Assembly: GCA_036172665.1 (NCBI GenBank)
Contig: JAYKNF010000013.1
Location: forward strand, 5,084,001-5,148,000
Reading direction: 5' to 3'
Source: Prosopocoilus inquinatus
Lineage: Eukaryota; Arthropoda; Insecta; Coleoptera; Lucanidae
DNA length: 64,000 nucleotides
Positions 36,601 through 50,860 of this stretch are shown here, piece by piece. The notes beneath the pieces were generated by a model. The model had not been told where the DNA came from and did not search any database. It saw nothing but the letters and a program-made list of their open reading frames with translations. Within the stretch, counting starts at the first letter, position 1. Each line of letters starts with the position of its first letter. The position numbers and the translations under genes were made by a program.

Positions 36601-38999
36601 TTTTGGACGCAGCAGGAGCTGGAAATAGTTTTGAATGAAACAACACATATTAGCGTTGTTCCTGTGATGTATCTAAACGATCCTTACTTATCTAACATGT
36701 TATTTGACGTTTGGATGGACTCCAGTAAATCTGATGCGAGATACAAAGTTTTTGGACGCAGCAGGAGCTGGAAATAGTTTTAAACGAAACAACACGTATT
36801 AGCGTTGTTCCTGTGCTGTATCTAATCGATCCTTACTTATCTATCATGTTATTTGACGTTTCGATGGACTCCAGTAACTCTGATGTGAGATACGACGTTT
36901 TCGGATGCAGCAGAAGCTGGAAATAGTTTTTAACGAAACAACACATATTAGCGTTGTTCCTGTGATGTATATAATCGGTCCTTACTTATCTATCATGTTA
37001 TTTGACGTTTGTATCGACTCCAGTAACTCTGATGTGATATACGAAGTTCTCGGACGCAGCAGAAGCTGGAAATAGTTTTAAACGAAACAACACGCATTAG
37101 CGTTGTTCCTGTGATGTATCTAATCGATCCTTACTCATCTATCATGTTATTTGGCGTTTCGATGGACTCCAGTAACTTTGATGTGAGATACGAAGTTCTC
37201 GGACGCAGCTGAAGCTGGAAATAGTTTTAAACGAAACAACACGTATTAGCGTTGTTCCTGTGATGTATCTAATCGATCCTTACTTAGCTACTATGTTATT
37301 TGACGTTTCGATGGACTCCAGTAACTCTAATGTGAGATACGAAATTTTCGGACGCAGCAGCAGCTGGAAATAGTTTTAAACGAAACAACACATATTAGCG
37401 TTGTTCCTGTGATGTATCTAATCGATCCTTACTCATCTATCATGTTATTTGGCGTTTCGATGGACTCCAGTAACTCTGATGTGAGATACAAAGTTCTCGG
37501 ACGCAGCAGAAGCTGGAAATAGTTTTGAACGAAACAACACGTATTAGCGTTGTTCCTGTGATGTATCTAAACGATCCTTACTTATCTAACATGTTATTTG
37601 ACGTTTGGATGGACTCCATTAAGTCTGATGTGAGATACAAAGTTTTTGGACGCAGCAGGAGCTGGAAATAGTTTTAAACGAAACAACACGTATTAGCGTT
37701 GTTCCTGTGCTGTATCTAATCGATCCTTACTTATCTATCATGTTATTTGACGTTTCGATGGACTCCAGTAACTCTGATGTGAGATACGACGTTTTCGGAC
37801 GCAGCAGAAGCTGGAAATAGTTTTAAACGAAACAACACATATTAGCGTTGTTCCTGTGATGTATCTAATCGATCCTTACTCATCTATCATGTTATTTGAC
37901 GTTTGGACGGACTCCAGTAACTCTGATGTGAGATACAAAGTTCTCGGACACAGCAGAAGCTGGAGATAGTTTTGAACGAAACAACACGTATTAGCGTTGT
38001 TCCTGTGATGTATCTAAACGATCCTTACTTATCTAACATGTTATTTGACGTTTGGATGGGCTCCAGTAACTCTAATGTGAGATACGAAATTTTCGGACGC
38101 AGCAGCAGCTGGAAATAGTTTTAAACGAAACAACACATATTAGCGTTCTTCCTGTGATGTATCTAATCGATCCTTACTCATCTATCATGTTATTTGACGT
38201 TTGGACGGACTCCAGTAACTCTGATGTGAGATACAAAGTTCTCGGACGCAGCAGAAGCTGGAAATAGTTTTGAACGAAACAACACGTATTAGCGTTGTTC
38301 CTGTGATGTATCTAAACGATCCTTACTTATCTAACATATTATATGACGTTTGGATGGACTCCAGTAAGTCTGATGTGAGATACAATGTTTTTGGACGCAG
38401 CAGCTGCTGGAAATAGTTTTAAACGAAACAACACGTATTAGCTTTGTTCCTGTGCTGTATCTAATCGATCCTTACTTATCTATCATGTTATTTGACGTTT
38501 CGATGGACTCCAGTAACTCTGATGTGAGATACGACGTTTTCGGACGCAGCAGAAACTGGAAATAGTTTTTAACGAAACAACACATATTAGCGTTGTTCCT
38601 GTGATGTATCTAATCGGTCCTTACTTATCTATCATGTTATTTGACGTTTGTATCGACTCCAGTAACTCTGATGTGATATACGAAGTTCTCGGACGCAGCA
38701 GAAGCTGGAAATAGTTTTAAACGAAACAACACGCATTAGCGTTGTTCCTGTGATGTATCTAATCGATCCTTACTCATCTATCATGTTATTTGGCGTTTCG
38801 ATGGACTCCAGTAACTTTGATGTGAGATACGAAGTTCTCGGACGCAGCTGAAGCTGGAAATAGTTTTAAACGAAACAACACGTATTAGCGTTGTTCCTGT
38901 GATGTATCTAATCGATCCTTACTTAGCTACTATGTTATTTGACGTTTCGATGGACTCCAGTAACTCTAATGTGAGATACGAAATTTTCGGACGCAGCAG
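36601..38999 (+). repeat. Satellite mosaic between super-block copies 2 and 3
   Basis: Sixteen monomers here repeat the order seen after super-block copy 1. Near 37.8-38.6 kb there is a second run of the monomers found at 35.3-36.05 kb, at an offset of about 2533 bp (17 monomers). Both runs share GCGTTCTTCC, ATGGGCTCC and CAATGTTTTTGG. This local duplication explains the extra length between copies 2 and 3. No other feature is seen. Confidence 0.75.
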
Positions 39000-41900
39000 C
39001 AGCTGGAAATAGTTTTAAACGAAACAACACATATTAGCGTTGTTCCTGTGATGTATCTAATCGATCCTTACTCATCTATCATGTTATTTGGCGTTTCGAT
39101 GGACTCCAGTAACTCTGATGTGAGATACAAAGTTCTCGGACGCAGCAGAAGCTGGAAATAGTTTTGAACGAAACAACACGTATTAGCGTTGTTCCTGTGA
39201 TGTATCTAAACGATCCTTACTTATCTAACATGTTATTTGACGTTTGGATGGACTCCATTAAGTCTGATGTGAGATACAAAGTTTTTGGACGCAGCAGGAG
39301 CTGGAAATAGTTTTAAACGAAACAACACGTATTAGCGTTGTTCCTGTGCTGTATCTAATCGATCCTTATTTATCTATCATGTTATTTGACGTTTCGATAA
39401 ACTCCAGTAACTCTGATGTGAGATACGACGTTTTCGGACGCAGCAGAAGCTGGAAATAGTTTTAAACGAAACAACACGCATTAGCGATGTTCCTGTGAAG
39501 TATCTAATCGATCCTTACTCATCTATCATGTTATTTGACGTTTGGATGGACTCCAGTAACTCTGATGTGAGATACAAAGTTTTTGGACGCAGCAGAAGCT
39601 GGAAATAGTTTTGAACGAAACAACACGTATTAGCGTTGTTCCTGTGATGTATCTAATCGATCCTTACTCATCTATCATGTTATTTGACGTTTGGACGGAC
39701 TCCAGTAACTCTGATGTGAGATACAAAGTTCTCGGACGCAGCAGAAGCTGGAAATAGTTTTGAACGAAACAACACGTATTAGCGTTGTTCCTGTGATGTA
39801 TCTAAACGATCCTTACTTAAATAACATGTTATTTGAGGTTTGGATGGACTCCAGTAAGTCTGATGTGAGATACAAAGTTTTTGGACGCAGCAGGAGCTGG
39901 AAATAGTTTTAAACAAAACAACACGTATTAGCGTTGTTCCTGCGCTGTATCTAATCGATCCTTACTTATCTATCATGTTATTTGTCGTTTCGATGGACTC
40001 CAGTAACTCTGATGTGAGATACGAAGTTCTCGGACGCAGCAGAAGCTGGAAATAGTTTTAAACGAAACAACACGCATTAGCGTTGTTCCTGTGATGTATC
40101 TAATCGATCCTTACTCATCTATCATGTTATTTGGCGTTTCGATGGACGCCAGTAACTTTGATGTGAGATACGAAGTTCTCGGACGCAGCTGAAGCTGGAA
40201 ATAGTTTTAAACGAAACAACACGTATTAGCGTTGTTCCTGTGATGTATCTAATCGATCCTTACTTAGCTACTATGTTATTTGACGTTTCGATGGACTCCA
40301 GTAACTCTAATGTGAGATACGAAATTCTCGGACGCAGCAGCAGCTGGAAATAGTTTTAAACGAAACAACACATATTAGCGTTGTTCCTGTGATGTATCTA
40401 ATCGATCCTTACTCAGTTCTCATGTTATTTGACGTTTGGACAGACTCCAGTAACTCTGATGTGAGATACAAAGTTCTCGGACGCAGCAGAAGCTGGAAAT
40501 AGTTTTGAACGAACCAACACGCATTAGCGTTGTTCCTGTGATGTATCTAAACGATCCTTACTTATCTAACATGTTATTTGACGTTTCGATGGACTCCAGT
40601 AACTCTGATGTGAGATACGACGCTTTCGGACGCAGCAGAAGCTGGAAATAGTTTTTAACGAAACAACACGCATTAGCGTTGTTCCTGTGATGTATCTAAT
40701 CGATCCTTACTCATCTATCATGTTATTTGGCGTTTCGATGGACTCTGATGCGAGATACAAAGTTTACGGACGCACCAGAAGCTGGAAATAGTTTTAAATG
40801 AAACAACACGTATTAGCGTTGTTCCTGTGATGTATCTAATCGATCCTTACTCATCTATCATGTTATTTGACGTTTGGATGGACTCCAGTAACCCTGATGT
40901 GAGATACGAAATTTTCGGACGCAGCGGAAGCTGGAAATAGTTTTAAACGAAACAACACGCATTAGCGTTGTTCCTGTGATGTATCTAATCGATCCTTACC
41001 CATCTATCATGTTATTTGTCGTTTCGATGGACTCTAGTAATTCTGATGTGAGATACGAAGTTTTTGGACGCAGCAGGAGCTGGAAATAGTTTTGAACGAA
41101 ACAACACGTATTAGCGTTGTTCCTGTGATGTATCTAAACGATCCTTACTTATCTAACATGTTATTTGACGTTTGGATGGACTCCAGTAAGTCTGATGTGA
41201 GATACAAAGTTTTTGGACGCAGCAGGAGCTGGAAATAGTTTTAAACGAAACAACACGTATTAGCGTTGTTCCTGTGCTGTATCTAATCGATTCTTACTTA
41301 TCTATCATGTTATTTGACGTTTCGATGGACTCCAGTAACTCTGATGTGAGATACGACGTTTTCGGACGCAGCAGAAGCTGGAAATAGTTTTTAACGAAAC
41401 AACACGCATTAGCGTTGTTCCTGTGATGTATCTAATCGATCCTTACTCATCTATCATGTTATTTGGCGTTTCGATGGACTCCAGTAACTTTGATGTGAGA
41501 TACGAAGTTCTCGGACGCAGCTGAAGCTGGAAATAGTTTTAAACGAAACAACACGTATTAGCGTTGTTCCTGTGATGTATCTAATCGGTCCTTACTTAGC
41601 TACTATGTTATTTGACGTTTCGATGGACTCCAGTAACTCTAATGTGAGATACGAAATTTTCGGACGCAGCAGCAGCTGGAAATAGTTTTAAACGAAACAA
41701 CACATATTAGCGTTGTTCCTGTGATGTATCTAATCGATCCTTACTCATCTATCATGTTATTTGACGTTTGGATGGACTCCAGTAACCCTGATGTGAGATA
41801 CGAAATTTTCGGACGCAGCGGAAGCTGGAAATAGTTTTAAACGAAACAACACGCATTAGCGTTGTTCCTGTGATGTATCTAATCGATCCTTACCCATCTA

Positions 41901-44190
41901 TCATGTTATTTGTCGTTTCGATGGACTCTAGTAATTCTGATGTGAGATACGAAGTTTTTGGACGCAGCAGGAGCTGGAAATAGTTTTGAACGAAACAACA
42001 CGTATTAGCGTTGTTCCTGTGATGTATCTAAACGATCCTTACTTATCTAACATGTTATTTGACGTTTGGATGGACTCCAGTAAGTCTGATGTGAGATACA
42101 AAGTTTCTGGACGCAGCAGGAGCTGGAAATAGTTTTAAACGAAACAACACGTATTAGCGTTGTTCCTGTGCTGTATCTAATCGATCCTTACTTATCTATC
42201 ATGTTATTTGACGTTTCGATGGACTCCAGTAACTCTGATGTGAGATACGACGTTTTCGGACGCAGCAGAAGCTGGAAATAGTTTTTAACGAAACAACACG
42301 CATTAGCGTTGTTCCTGTGATGTATCTAATCGATCCTTAATCATCTATCATGTTATTTGGCGTTTCGATGGACTCCAGTAACTTTGATGTGAGATACGAA
42401 GTTCTCGGACGCAGCTGAAGCTTGAAATAGTTTTAAACGAAACAACACGTATTAGCGTTGTTCCTGTGATGTATCTAAACGATCCTTACTCATCTATCAT
42501 GTTATTTGACGTTTGGACGGACTCCAGTAACTCTGATGTGAGATACAAAGTTCTCGGACGCAGCAGAAGCTGGAAATAGTTTTGAACGAAGCAACACGTA
42601 TTAGCGTTGTTCCTGTGATGTATCTAAACGATCCTTACTTATCTAACATATTATATGACGTTTGGATGGACTCCAGTAAGTCTGATGTGAGATACAAAGT
42701 TTTTGGACGCAGCAGCAGCTGGAAATAGTTTTAAACGAAACAACACGTATTAGCGTTTTTCCTGTGCTGTATCTAATCGATCCTTACTTATCTATCATGT
42801 TATTTGACGTTTCGATGGACTCCAGTAACTCTGATGTGAGATACGACGTTTTCGGACGCAGCAGAAGCTGGAAATAGTTTTAAACGAAACAACACATATT
42901 AGCGTTGTTCCTGTGATGTATCTAATCGATCCTTACTCATCTATCATGTTATTTGACGTTTGGACGGACTCCAGTAACTCTGATGTGAGATACAAAGTTC
43001 TCGGACACAGCAGAAGCTGGAAATAGTTTTGAACGAAACAACACGTATTAGCGTTGTTCCTGTGATGTATCTAAACGATCCTTACTTATCTAACATGTTA
43101 TTTGACGTTTGGATGGGCTCCAGTAACTCTAATGTGAGATACGAAATTTTCGGACGCAGCAGCAGCTGGAAATAGTTTTAAACGAAACAACACATATTAG
43201 CGTTGTTCCTGTGATGTATCTAATCGATCCTTACTCATCTATCATGTTATTTGACGTTTGGACGGACTCCAGTAACTCTGATGTGAGATACAAAGTTCTC
43301 GGACGCAGCAGAAGCTGGAAATAGTTTTGAACGAAACAACACGTATTAGCGTTGTTCCTGTGATGTATCTAAACGATCCTTACTTATCTAACATATTATA
43401 TGACGTTTGGATGGACTCCAGTAAGTCTGATGTGAGATACAATGTTTTTGGACGCAGCAGCTGCTGGAAATAGTTTTAAACGAAACAACACGTATTAGCG
43501 TTGTTCCTGTGCTGTATCTAATCGATCCTTACTTATCTATCATGTTATTTGACGTTTCGATGGACTCCAGTAACTCTGATGTGAGATACGACGTTTTCGG
43601 ACGCAGCAGAAACTGGAAATAGTTTTTAACGAAACAACACATATTAGCGTTGTTCCTGTGATGTATCTAATCGATCCTTACTTATCTATCATGTTATTTG
43701 ACGTTTGGATCGACTCCAGTAACTCTGATGTGATATACGAAGTTCTCGGACGCAGCAGAAGCTGGAAATAGTTTTAAACGAAACAGCACGCATTAGCGTT
43801 GTTCCTGTGATGTATCTAATCGATCCTTACTCACCTATCATGTTATTTGGCGTTTCGATGGACTCCAGTAACTCTGATGTGAGATACAAAGTTTACGTAC
43901 GCAGCAGAAGCTGGAAATAGTTTTAAATGAAACAACACGTATTAGCGTTGTTCCTGTGATGTATCTAATCGATCCTTACTCATCTATCATCTTATTTGAC
44001 GTTTGGATGGACTCCAGTAACCCTGATGTGAGATACGAAATTTTCGGACGCAGCGGAAGCTGGAAATAGTTTTAAACGAAACAACACGCATTAGCGTTGT
44101 TCCAGTGATGTATCTAATCGATCCTTACTCATCTATCATGTTATTTGTCGTTTCGATGGACTCTAGTAATTCTGATGTGAGATACGAAGT
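39000..44190 (+). repeat. Super-block copy 3 (about 5.2 kb)
   Basis: This is the copy of 31411-36600 displaced by 7589 bp. It keeps the 6-monomer sub-period, with CCATCTATC at 41000 and 41894 (894 bp apart), and the deletion monomer at 40740 with the same GATGCGAG change as its counterpart at 33151. It lacks the single-base deletion of copy 2. The match breaks near 44190, where the AATTCTG-type unit switches in phase to a CGAAGTTCTCGG-type unit. Confidence 0.88.
40740..40750 (+). other. 9-bp deletion monomer 6
   Basis: Counterpart of 33151 in super-block copy 3, with the same GATGCGAG marker. Confidence 0.95.
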
Positions 44191-44902
44191 TCTCGGACGC
44201 AGCAGAAGCTGGAAATAGTTTTAAACGAAACAACACGCATTAGCGTTGTTCCTGTGATGTATCTAATCGATCCTTACTCATCTAACATGTTATTTGGCGT
44301 TTCGATGGACTCCAGTAACTCTGATGTGAGATACGACGTTTTCGGATGCAGCAGAAGCTGGAAATAGTTTTTAACGAAACAACACATATTAGCGTTGTTC
44401 CTGTGATGTATCTAATCGGTCCTTACTTATCTATCATGTTATTTGACGTTTGTATCGACTCCAGTAACTCTGATGTGATATACGAAGTTCTCGGACGCAG
44501 CAGAAGCTGGAAATAGTTTTAAACGAAACAACACGCATTAGCGTTGTTCCTGTGATGTATCTAATCGATCCTTACTCATCTATCATGTTATTTGGCGTTT
44601 CGATGGACTCCAGTAACTTTGATGTGAGATACGAAGTTCTCGGACGCAGCTGAAGCTGGAAATAGTTTTAAACGAAACAACACGTATTAGCGTTGTTCCT
44701 GTGATGTATCAAATCGATCCTTACTTAGCTACTATGTTATTTGACGTTTCGATGGACTCCAGTAACTCTAATGTGAGATACGAAATTTTCGGACGCAGCA
44801 GCAGCTGGAAATAGTTTTAAACGAAACAACACATATTAGCGTTGTTCCTGTGATGTATCTAATCGATCCTTACTCATCTATCATGTTATTTGGCGTTTCG
44901 AT

Positions 44903-44913
44903 GGACTCTGATG
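44903..44913 (+). other. 9-bp deletion monomer 7
   Basis: A single deletion monomer in the right-centre mosaic. It is followed by the AAATGAAAC subtype, as is usual for this allele. Confidence 0.95.
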
Positions 44914-47900
44914 TGAGATACAAAGTTTACGGACGCAGCAGAAGCTGGAAATAGTTTTAAATGAAACAACACGTATTAGCGTTGTTCCTGTGATGTATCT
45001 AATCGATCCTTACTCATCTATCATGTTATTTGACGTTTGGATGGACTCCAGTAACCCTGATGTGAGATACGAAATTTTCGGACGCAGCGGAAGCTGGAAA
45101 TAGTTTTAAACGAAACAACACGCATTAGCGTTGTTCCTGTGATGTATCTAATCGATCCTTACCCATCTATCATGTTATTTGTCGTTTCGATGGACTCTAG
45201 TAATTCTGATGTGAGATACGAAGTTTTTGGACGCAGCAGGAGCTGGAAATAGTTTTGAACGAAACAACACGTATTAGCGTTGTTCCTGTGATGTATCTAA
45301 ACGATCCTTACTTATCTAACATGTTATTTGACGTTTGGATGGACTCCAGTAAGTCTGATGTGAGATACAAAGTTTTTGGACGCAGCAGGAGCTGGAAATA
45401 GTTTTAAACGAAACAACACGTATTAGCGTTGTTCCTGTGCTGTATCTAATCGATCCTTACTTATCTATCATGTTATTTGACGTTTCGATGGACTCCAGTA
45501 ACTCTGATGTGAGATACGACGTTTTCGGACGCAGCAGAAGCTGGAAATAGTTTTTAACGAAACAACACGCATTAGCGTTGTTCCTGTGATGTATCTAATC
45601 TATCCTTACTCATCTATCATGTTATTTGGCGTTTCGATGGACTCCAGTAACTTTGATGTGAGATACGAAGTTCTCGGACGCAGCTGAAGCTGGAAATAGT
45701 TTTAAACGAAACAACACGTATTAGCGTTGTTCCTGTGATGTATCTAATCGGTCCTTACTTAGCTACTATGTTATTTGACGTTTCGATGGACTCCAGTAAC
45801 TCTAATGTGAGATACGAAATTTTCGGACGCAGCAGCAGCTGGAAATTGTTTTAAACGAAACAACACATATTAGCGTTGTTCCTGTGATGTATCTAATCGA
45901 TCCTTACTCATCTATCATGTTATTTGACGTTTGGACGGACTCCAGTAACTCTGATGTGAGATACAAAGTTCTCGGACGCAGCAGAAGCTGGAAATAGTTT
46001 TGAACGAAGCAACACGTATTAGCGTTGTTCCTGTGATGTATCTAAACGATCCTTACTTATCTAACATATTATATGACGTTTGGATGGACTCCAGTAAGTC
46101 TGATGTGAGATACAAAGTTTTTGGACGCAGCAGCAGCTTTAAATAGTTTTAAACGAAACAACACGTATTAGCGTTGTTCCTGTGCTGTATCTAATCGATC
46201 CTTACTTATCTATCATGTTATTTGACGTTTCGATGGACTCCAGTAACTCTGATGTGAGATACGACGTTTTCGGACGCAGCAGAAGCTGGAAATAGTTTTA
46301 AACGAAACAACACATATTAGCGTTGTTCCTGTGATGTATCTAATCGATCCTTACTCATCTATCATGTTATTTGACGTTTGGACGGACTCCAGTAACTCTG
46401 ATGTGAGATACAAAGTTCTCGGACACAGCAGAAGCTGGAAATAGTTTTGAACGAAACAACACGTATTAGCGTTGTTCCTGTGATGTATCTAAACGATCCT
46501 TACTTATCTAACATGTTATTTGACGTTTGGATGGACTCCAGTAACTCTAATGTGAGATACGAAATTTTCGGACGCAGCAGCAGCTGGAAATAGTTTTAAA
46601 CGAAACAACACATATTAGCGTTGTTCCTGTGATGTATCTAATCGATCCTTACTCATCTATCATGTTATTTGACGTTTGGACGGACTCCAGTAACTCTGAT
46701 GTGAGATACAAAGTTCTCGGACGCAGCAGAAGCTGGAAATAGTTTTGAACGAAACAACACGTATTAGCGTTGTTCCTGTGATGTATCTAAACGATCCTTA
46801 CTTATCTAACATGTTATTTGAAGTTTGGATGGGCTCCAGTAACTCTAATGTGAGATACGAAATTTTCGGACGCAGCAGCAGCTGGAAATAGTTTTAAACG
46901 AAACAACACATATTAGCGTTGTTCCTGTGATGTATCTAATCGATCCTTACTCATCTATCATGTTATTTGACGTTTGGACGGACTCCAGTAACTCTGATGT
47001 GAGATACAAAGTTCTCGGACGCAGCAGAAGCTGGAAATAGTTTTGAACGAAACAACACGTATTAGCGTTGTTCCTGTGATGTATCTAAACGATCCTTACT
47101 TATCTAACATATTATATGACGTTTGGATGGACTCCAGTAAGTCTGATGTGAGATACAAAGTTTTTGGACGCAGCAGCTGCTGGAAATAGTTTTAAACGAA
47201 ACAACACGTATTAGCGTTGTTCCTGTGCTGTATCTAATCGATCCTTACTTATCTATCATGTTATTTGACGTTTCGATGGACTCCAGTAACTCTGATGTGA
47301 GATACGACGTTTTCGGACGCAGCAGAAACTGGAAATAGTTTTTAACGAAACAACACATATTAGCGTTGTTCCTGTGATGTATCTAATCGATCCTTACTTA
47401 TCTATCATGTTATTTGACGTTTGGATCGACTCCAGTAACTCTGATGTGATATACGAAGTTCTCGGACGCAGCAGAAGCTGGAAATAGTTTTAAACGAAAC
47501 AGCACGCATTAGCGTTGTTCCTGTGATGTATCTAATCGATCCTTACTCACCTATCATGTTATTTGGCGTTTCGATGGACTCCAGTAACTCTGATGTGAGA
47601 TACAAAGTTTACGGACGCAGCAGAAGCTGGAAATAGTTTTAAATGAAACAACACGTATTAGCGTTGTTCCTGTGATGTATATAATCGATCCTTACTCATC
47701 TATCATGTTATTTGACGTTTGGATGGACTCCAGTAACCCTGATGTGAGATACGAAATTTTCGGACGCAGCGGAAGCTGGAAATAGTTTTAAACGAAACAA
47801 CACGCATTAGCGTTGTTCCAGTGATGTATCTAATCGATCCTTACTCATCTATCATGTTATTTGACGTTTGGATGGACTCCAGTAACTCTAATGTGAGATA

Positions 47901-50555
47901 CGAAATTTTCGGACGCAGCAGCAGCTGGAAATAGTTTTGAACGAAACAACACATATTAGCGTTGTTCCTGTGATGTATCTAAACGATCCTTACTTATCTA
48001 ACATGTTATTTGACGATTGGATGGACTCCAGTAAATCTGATGCGAGATACAAAGTTTTTGGACGCAGCAGGAGCTGGAAATAGTTTTAAACGAAACAACA
48101 CGTATTAGCGTTGTTCCTGTGCTGTATCTAATCGATCCTTACTTATCTATCATGTTATTTGACGTTTCGATGGACTCCAGTAACTCTGATGTGAGATACG
48201 ACGTTTTCGGATGCAGCAGAAGCTGGAAATAGTTTTTAACGAAACAACACATATTAGCGTTGTTCCTGTGATGTATCTAATCGGTCCTTACTTATCTATC
48301 ATGTTATTTGACGTTTGTATCGACTCCAGTAACTCTGATGTGATATACGAAGTTCTCGGACGCAGCAGAAGCTGGAAATAGTTTTAAACGAAACAACACG
48401 CATTAGCGTTGTTCCTGTGATGTATCTAATCGATCCTTACTCATCTATCATGTTATTTGGCGTTTCGATGGACTCCAGTAACTTTGATGTGAGATACGAA
48501 GTTCTCGGACGCAGCTGAAGCTGGAAATAGTTTTAAACGAAACAACACGTATTAGCGTTGTTCCTGTGATGTATCTAATCGATCCTTACTTAGCTACTAT
48601 GTTATTTGGCGTTTCGATGGACTCCAGTAACTTTGATGTGAGATACGAAGTTCTCGGACGCAGCTGAAGCTGGAAATAGTTTTAAACGAAACAACACGTA
48701 TTAGCGTTGTTCCTGTGATGTATCTAATCGATCCTTACTCATCTATCATGTTATTTGACGTTTGGACGGACTCCAGTAACTCTGATGTGAGATACAAAGT
48801 TCTCGGACGCAGCAGAAGCTGGAAATAGTTTTGAACGAAACAACACGTATTAGCGTTGTTCCTGTGATGTATCTAAACGATCCTTACTCATCTATCATGT
48901 TATTTGACGTTTGGATGGACTCCAGTAACCCTGATGTGAGATACGAAATTTTCGGACGCAGCGGAAGCTGGAAATAGTTTTAAACGAAACAACACGCATT
49001 AGCGTTGTTCCAGTGATGTATCTAATCGATCCTTACTCATCTATCATGTTATTTGTCGTTTCGATGGACTCTAGTAATTCTGATGTGAGATACGAAGTTT
49101 TTGGACGCAGCAGGAGCTGGAAATAGTTTTGAACGAAACAACACATATTAGCGTTGTTCCTGTGATGTATCTAAACGATCCTTACTTATCTAACATGTTA
49201 TTTGACGATTGGATGGACTCCAGTAAATCTGATGCGAGATACAAAGTTTTTGGACGCAGCAGGAGCTGGAAATAGTTTTAAACGAAACAACACGTATTAG
49301 CGTTTTTCCTGTGCTGTATCTAATCGATCCTTACTTATCTATCATGTTATTTGACGTTTCGATGGACTCCAGTAACTCTGATGTTAGATACGACGTTTTC
49401 GGATGCAGCAGAAGCTGGAAATAGTTTTTAACGAAACAACACATATTAGCGTTGTTCCTGTGATGTATCTAATCGGTCCCTACTTATCTATCATGTTATT
49501 TGACGTTTGTATCGACTCCAGTAACTCTGATGTGATATACGAAGTTCTCGGACGCAGCAGAAGCTGGAAATAGTTTTAAACGAAACAACACGCATTAGCG
49601 TTGTTCCTGTGATGTATCTAATCGATCCTTACTCATCTATCATGTTATTTGGCGTTTCGATGGACTCCAGTAACTTTGATGTGAGATACGAAGTTCTCGG
49701 ACGCAGCTGAAGCTGGAAATAGTTTTAAACGAAACAACACGTATTAGCGTTGTTCCTGTGATGTATCTAATCGATCCTTACTTAGCTACTATGTTATTTG
49801 ACGTTTCGATGGACTCCAGTAACTCTAATGTGAGATACGAAATTTTCGGACGCAGCAGCAGCTGGAAATAGTTTTAAACGAAACAACACATATTAGCGTT
49901 GTTCCTGTGATGTATCTAATCGATCCTTACTCAGTTCTCATGTTATTTGACGTTTGGACGGACTCCAGTAACTCTGATGTGAGATGCAAAGTTCTCGGAC
50001 GCAGCTGAAGCTGGAAATAGTTTTGAACGAACCAACACGTATTAGCGTTGTTCCTGTGATGTATCTAAACGATCCTTACTTATCTAACATGTTATTTGAC
50101 GTTTGGATGGACTCCAGTAACTCTAATGTGAGATACGAAATTTTCGGACGCAGCAGCAGCTGGAAATAGTTTTAAACGAAACAACACATATTAGCGTTGT
50201 TCCTGTGATGTATGTAATCGATCCTTACTCATCTATCATGTTATTTGACGTTTGGACGGACTCCAGTAACTCTGATGTGAGATACAAAGTTCTCGGACGC
50301 AGCAGAAGCTGGAAATAGTTTTGAACGAATCAACACGTATTAGCGTTGTTCCTGTGATGTATCTAAACGATCCTTACTTATCTAACATATTATATGACGT
50401 TTGGATGGACTCCAGTAAGTCTGATGTGAGATACAAAGTTTTTGGACGCAGCAGCTGCTGGAAATAGTTTTAAACGAAACAACACGTATTAGCGTTGTTC
50501 CTGTGCTGTATCTAATCGATCCTTACTCATCTATCATGTTATTTGGCGTTTCGAT

Positions 50556-50566
50556 GGACTCTGATG
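50556..50566 (+). other. 9-bp deletion monomer 8
   Basis: First of a pair corresponding to 28848 and 29137. The 5-bp insertion follows directly, 41 bp further on. Confidence 0.95.
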
Positions 50567-50606
50567 TGAGATACAAAGTTTACGGACGCAGCAGAAGCTG
50601 GAAATA

Positions 50607-50611
50607 CCTTA
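50607..50611 (+). other. Unique 5-bp insertion CCTTA
   Basis: GGAAATACCTTAGTTTTG occurs where every other monomer has GGAAATAGTTTTG. The five added bases are absent from the related copy near 28890. This is the only insertion found in 430 monomers, and it is not obviously a duplication of flanking bases beyond 1-2 nt. A sequencing or assembly error is possible. Confidence 0.93.
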
Positions 50612-50849
50612 GTTTTGAACGAACCAACACGCATTAGCGTTGTTCCTGTGATGTATCCAAACGATCCCTACTTATCTAACATGTTATTTGACGTTTCGAT
50701 GGACTCCAGTAACTCTGATGTGAGATACGACGCTTTCGGACGCAGCAGAAGCTGGAAATAGTTTTTAACGAAACAACACGCATTAGCGTTGTTCCTGTGA
50801 TGTATCTAATCGATCCTTACTCATCTATCATGTTATTTGGCGTTTCGAT

Positions 50850-50860
50850 GGACTCTGATG
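50850..50860 (+). other. 9-bp deletion monomer 9
   Basis: Lies 294 bp after the previous one, against 289 bp in the older pair. The difference is the 5-bp insertion between them. Confidence 0.95.

Noticed and set aside
49984..50169. Open reading frame of 61 codons on the + strand
   Set aside because: It exists because one substitution (GAGATAC to GAGATGC near 49986) creates an ATG. It then runs through one monomer length into the next and stops. The frame shifts between monomers and has no relative elsewhere in the array, so it is chance.
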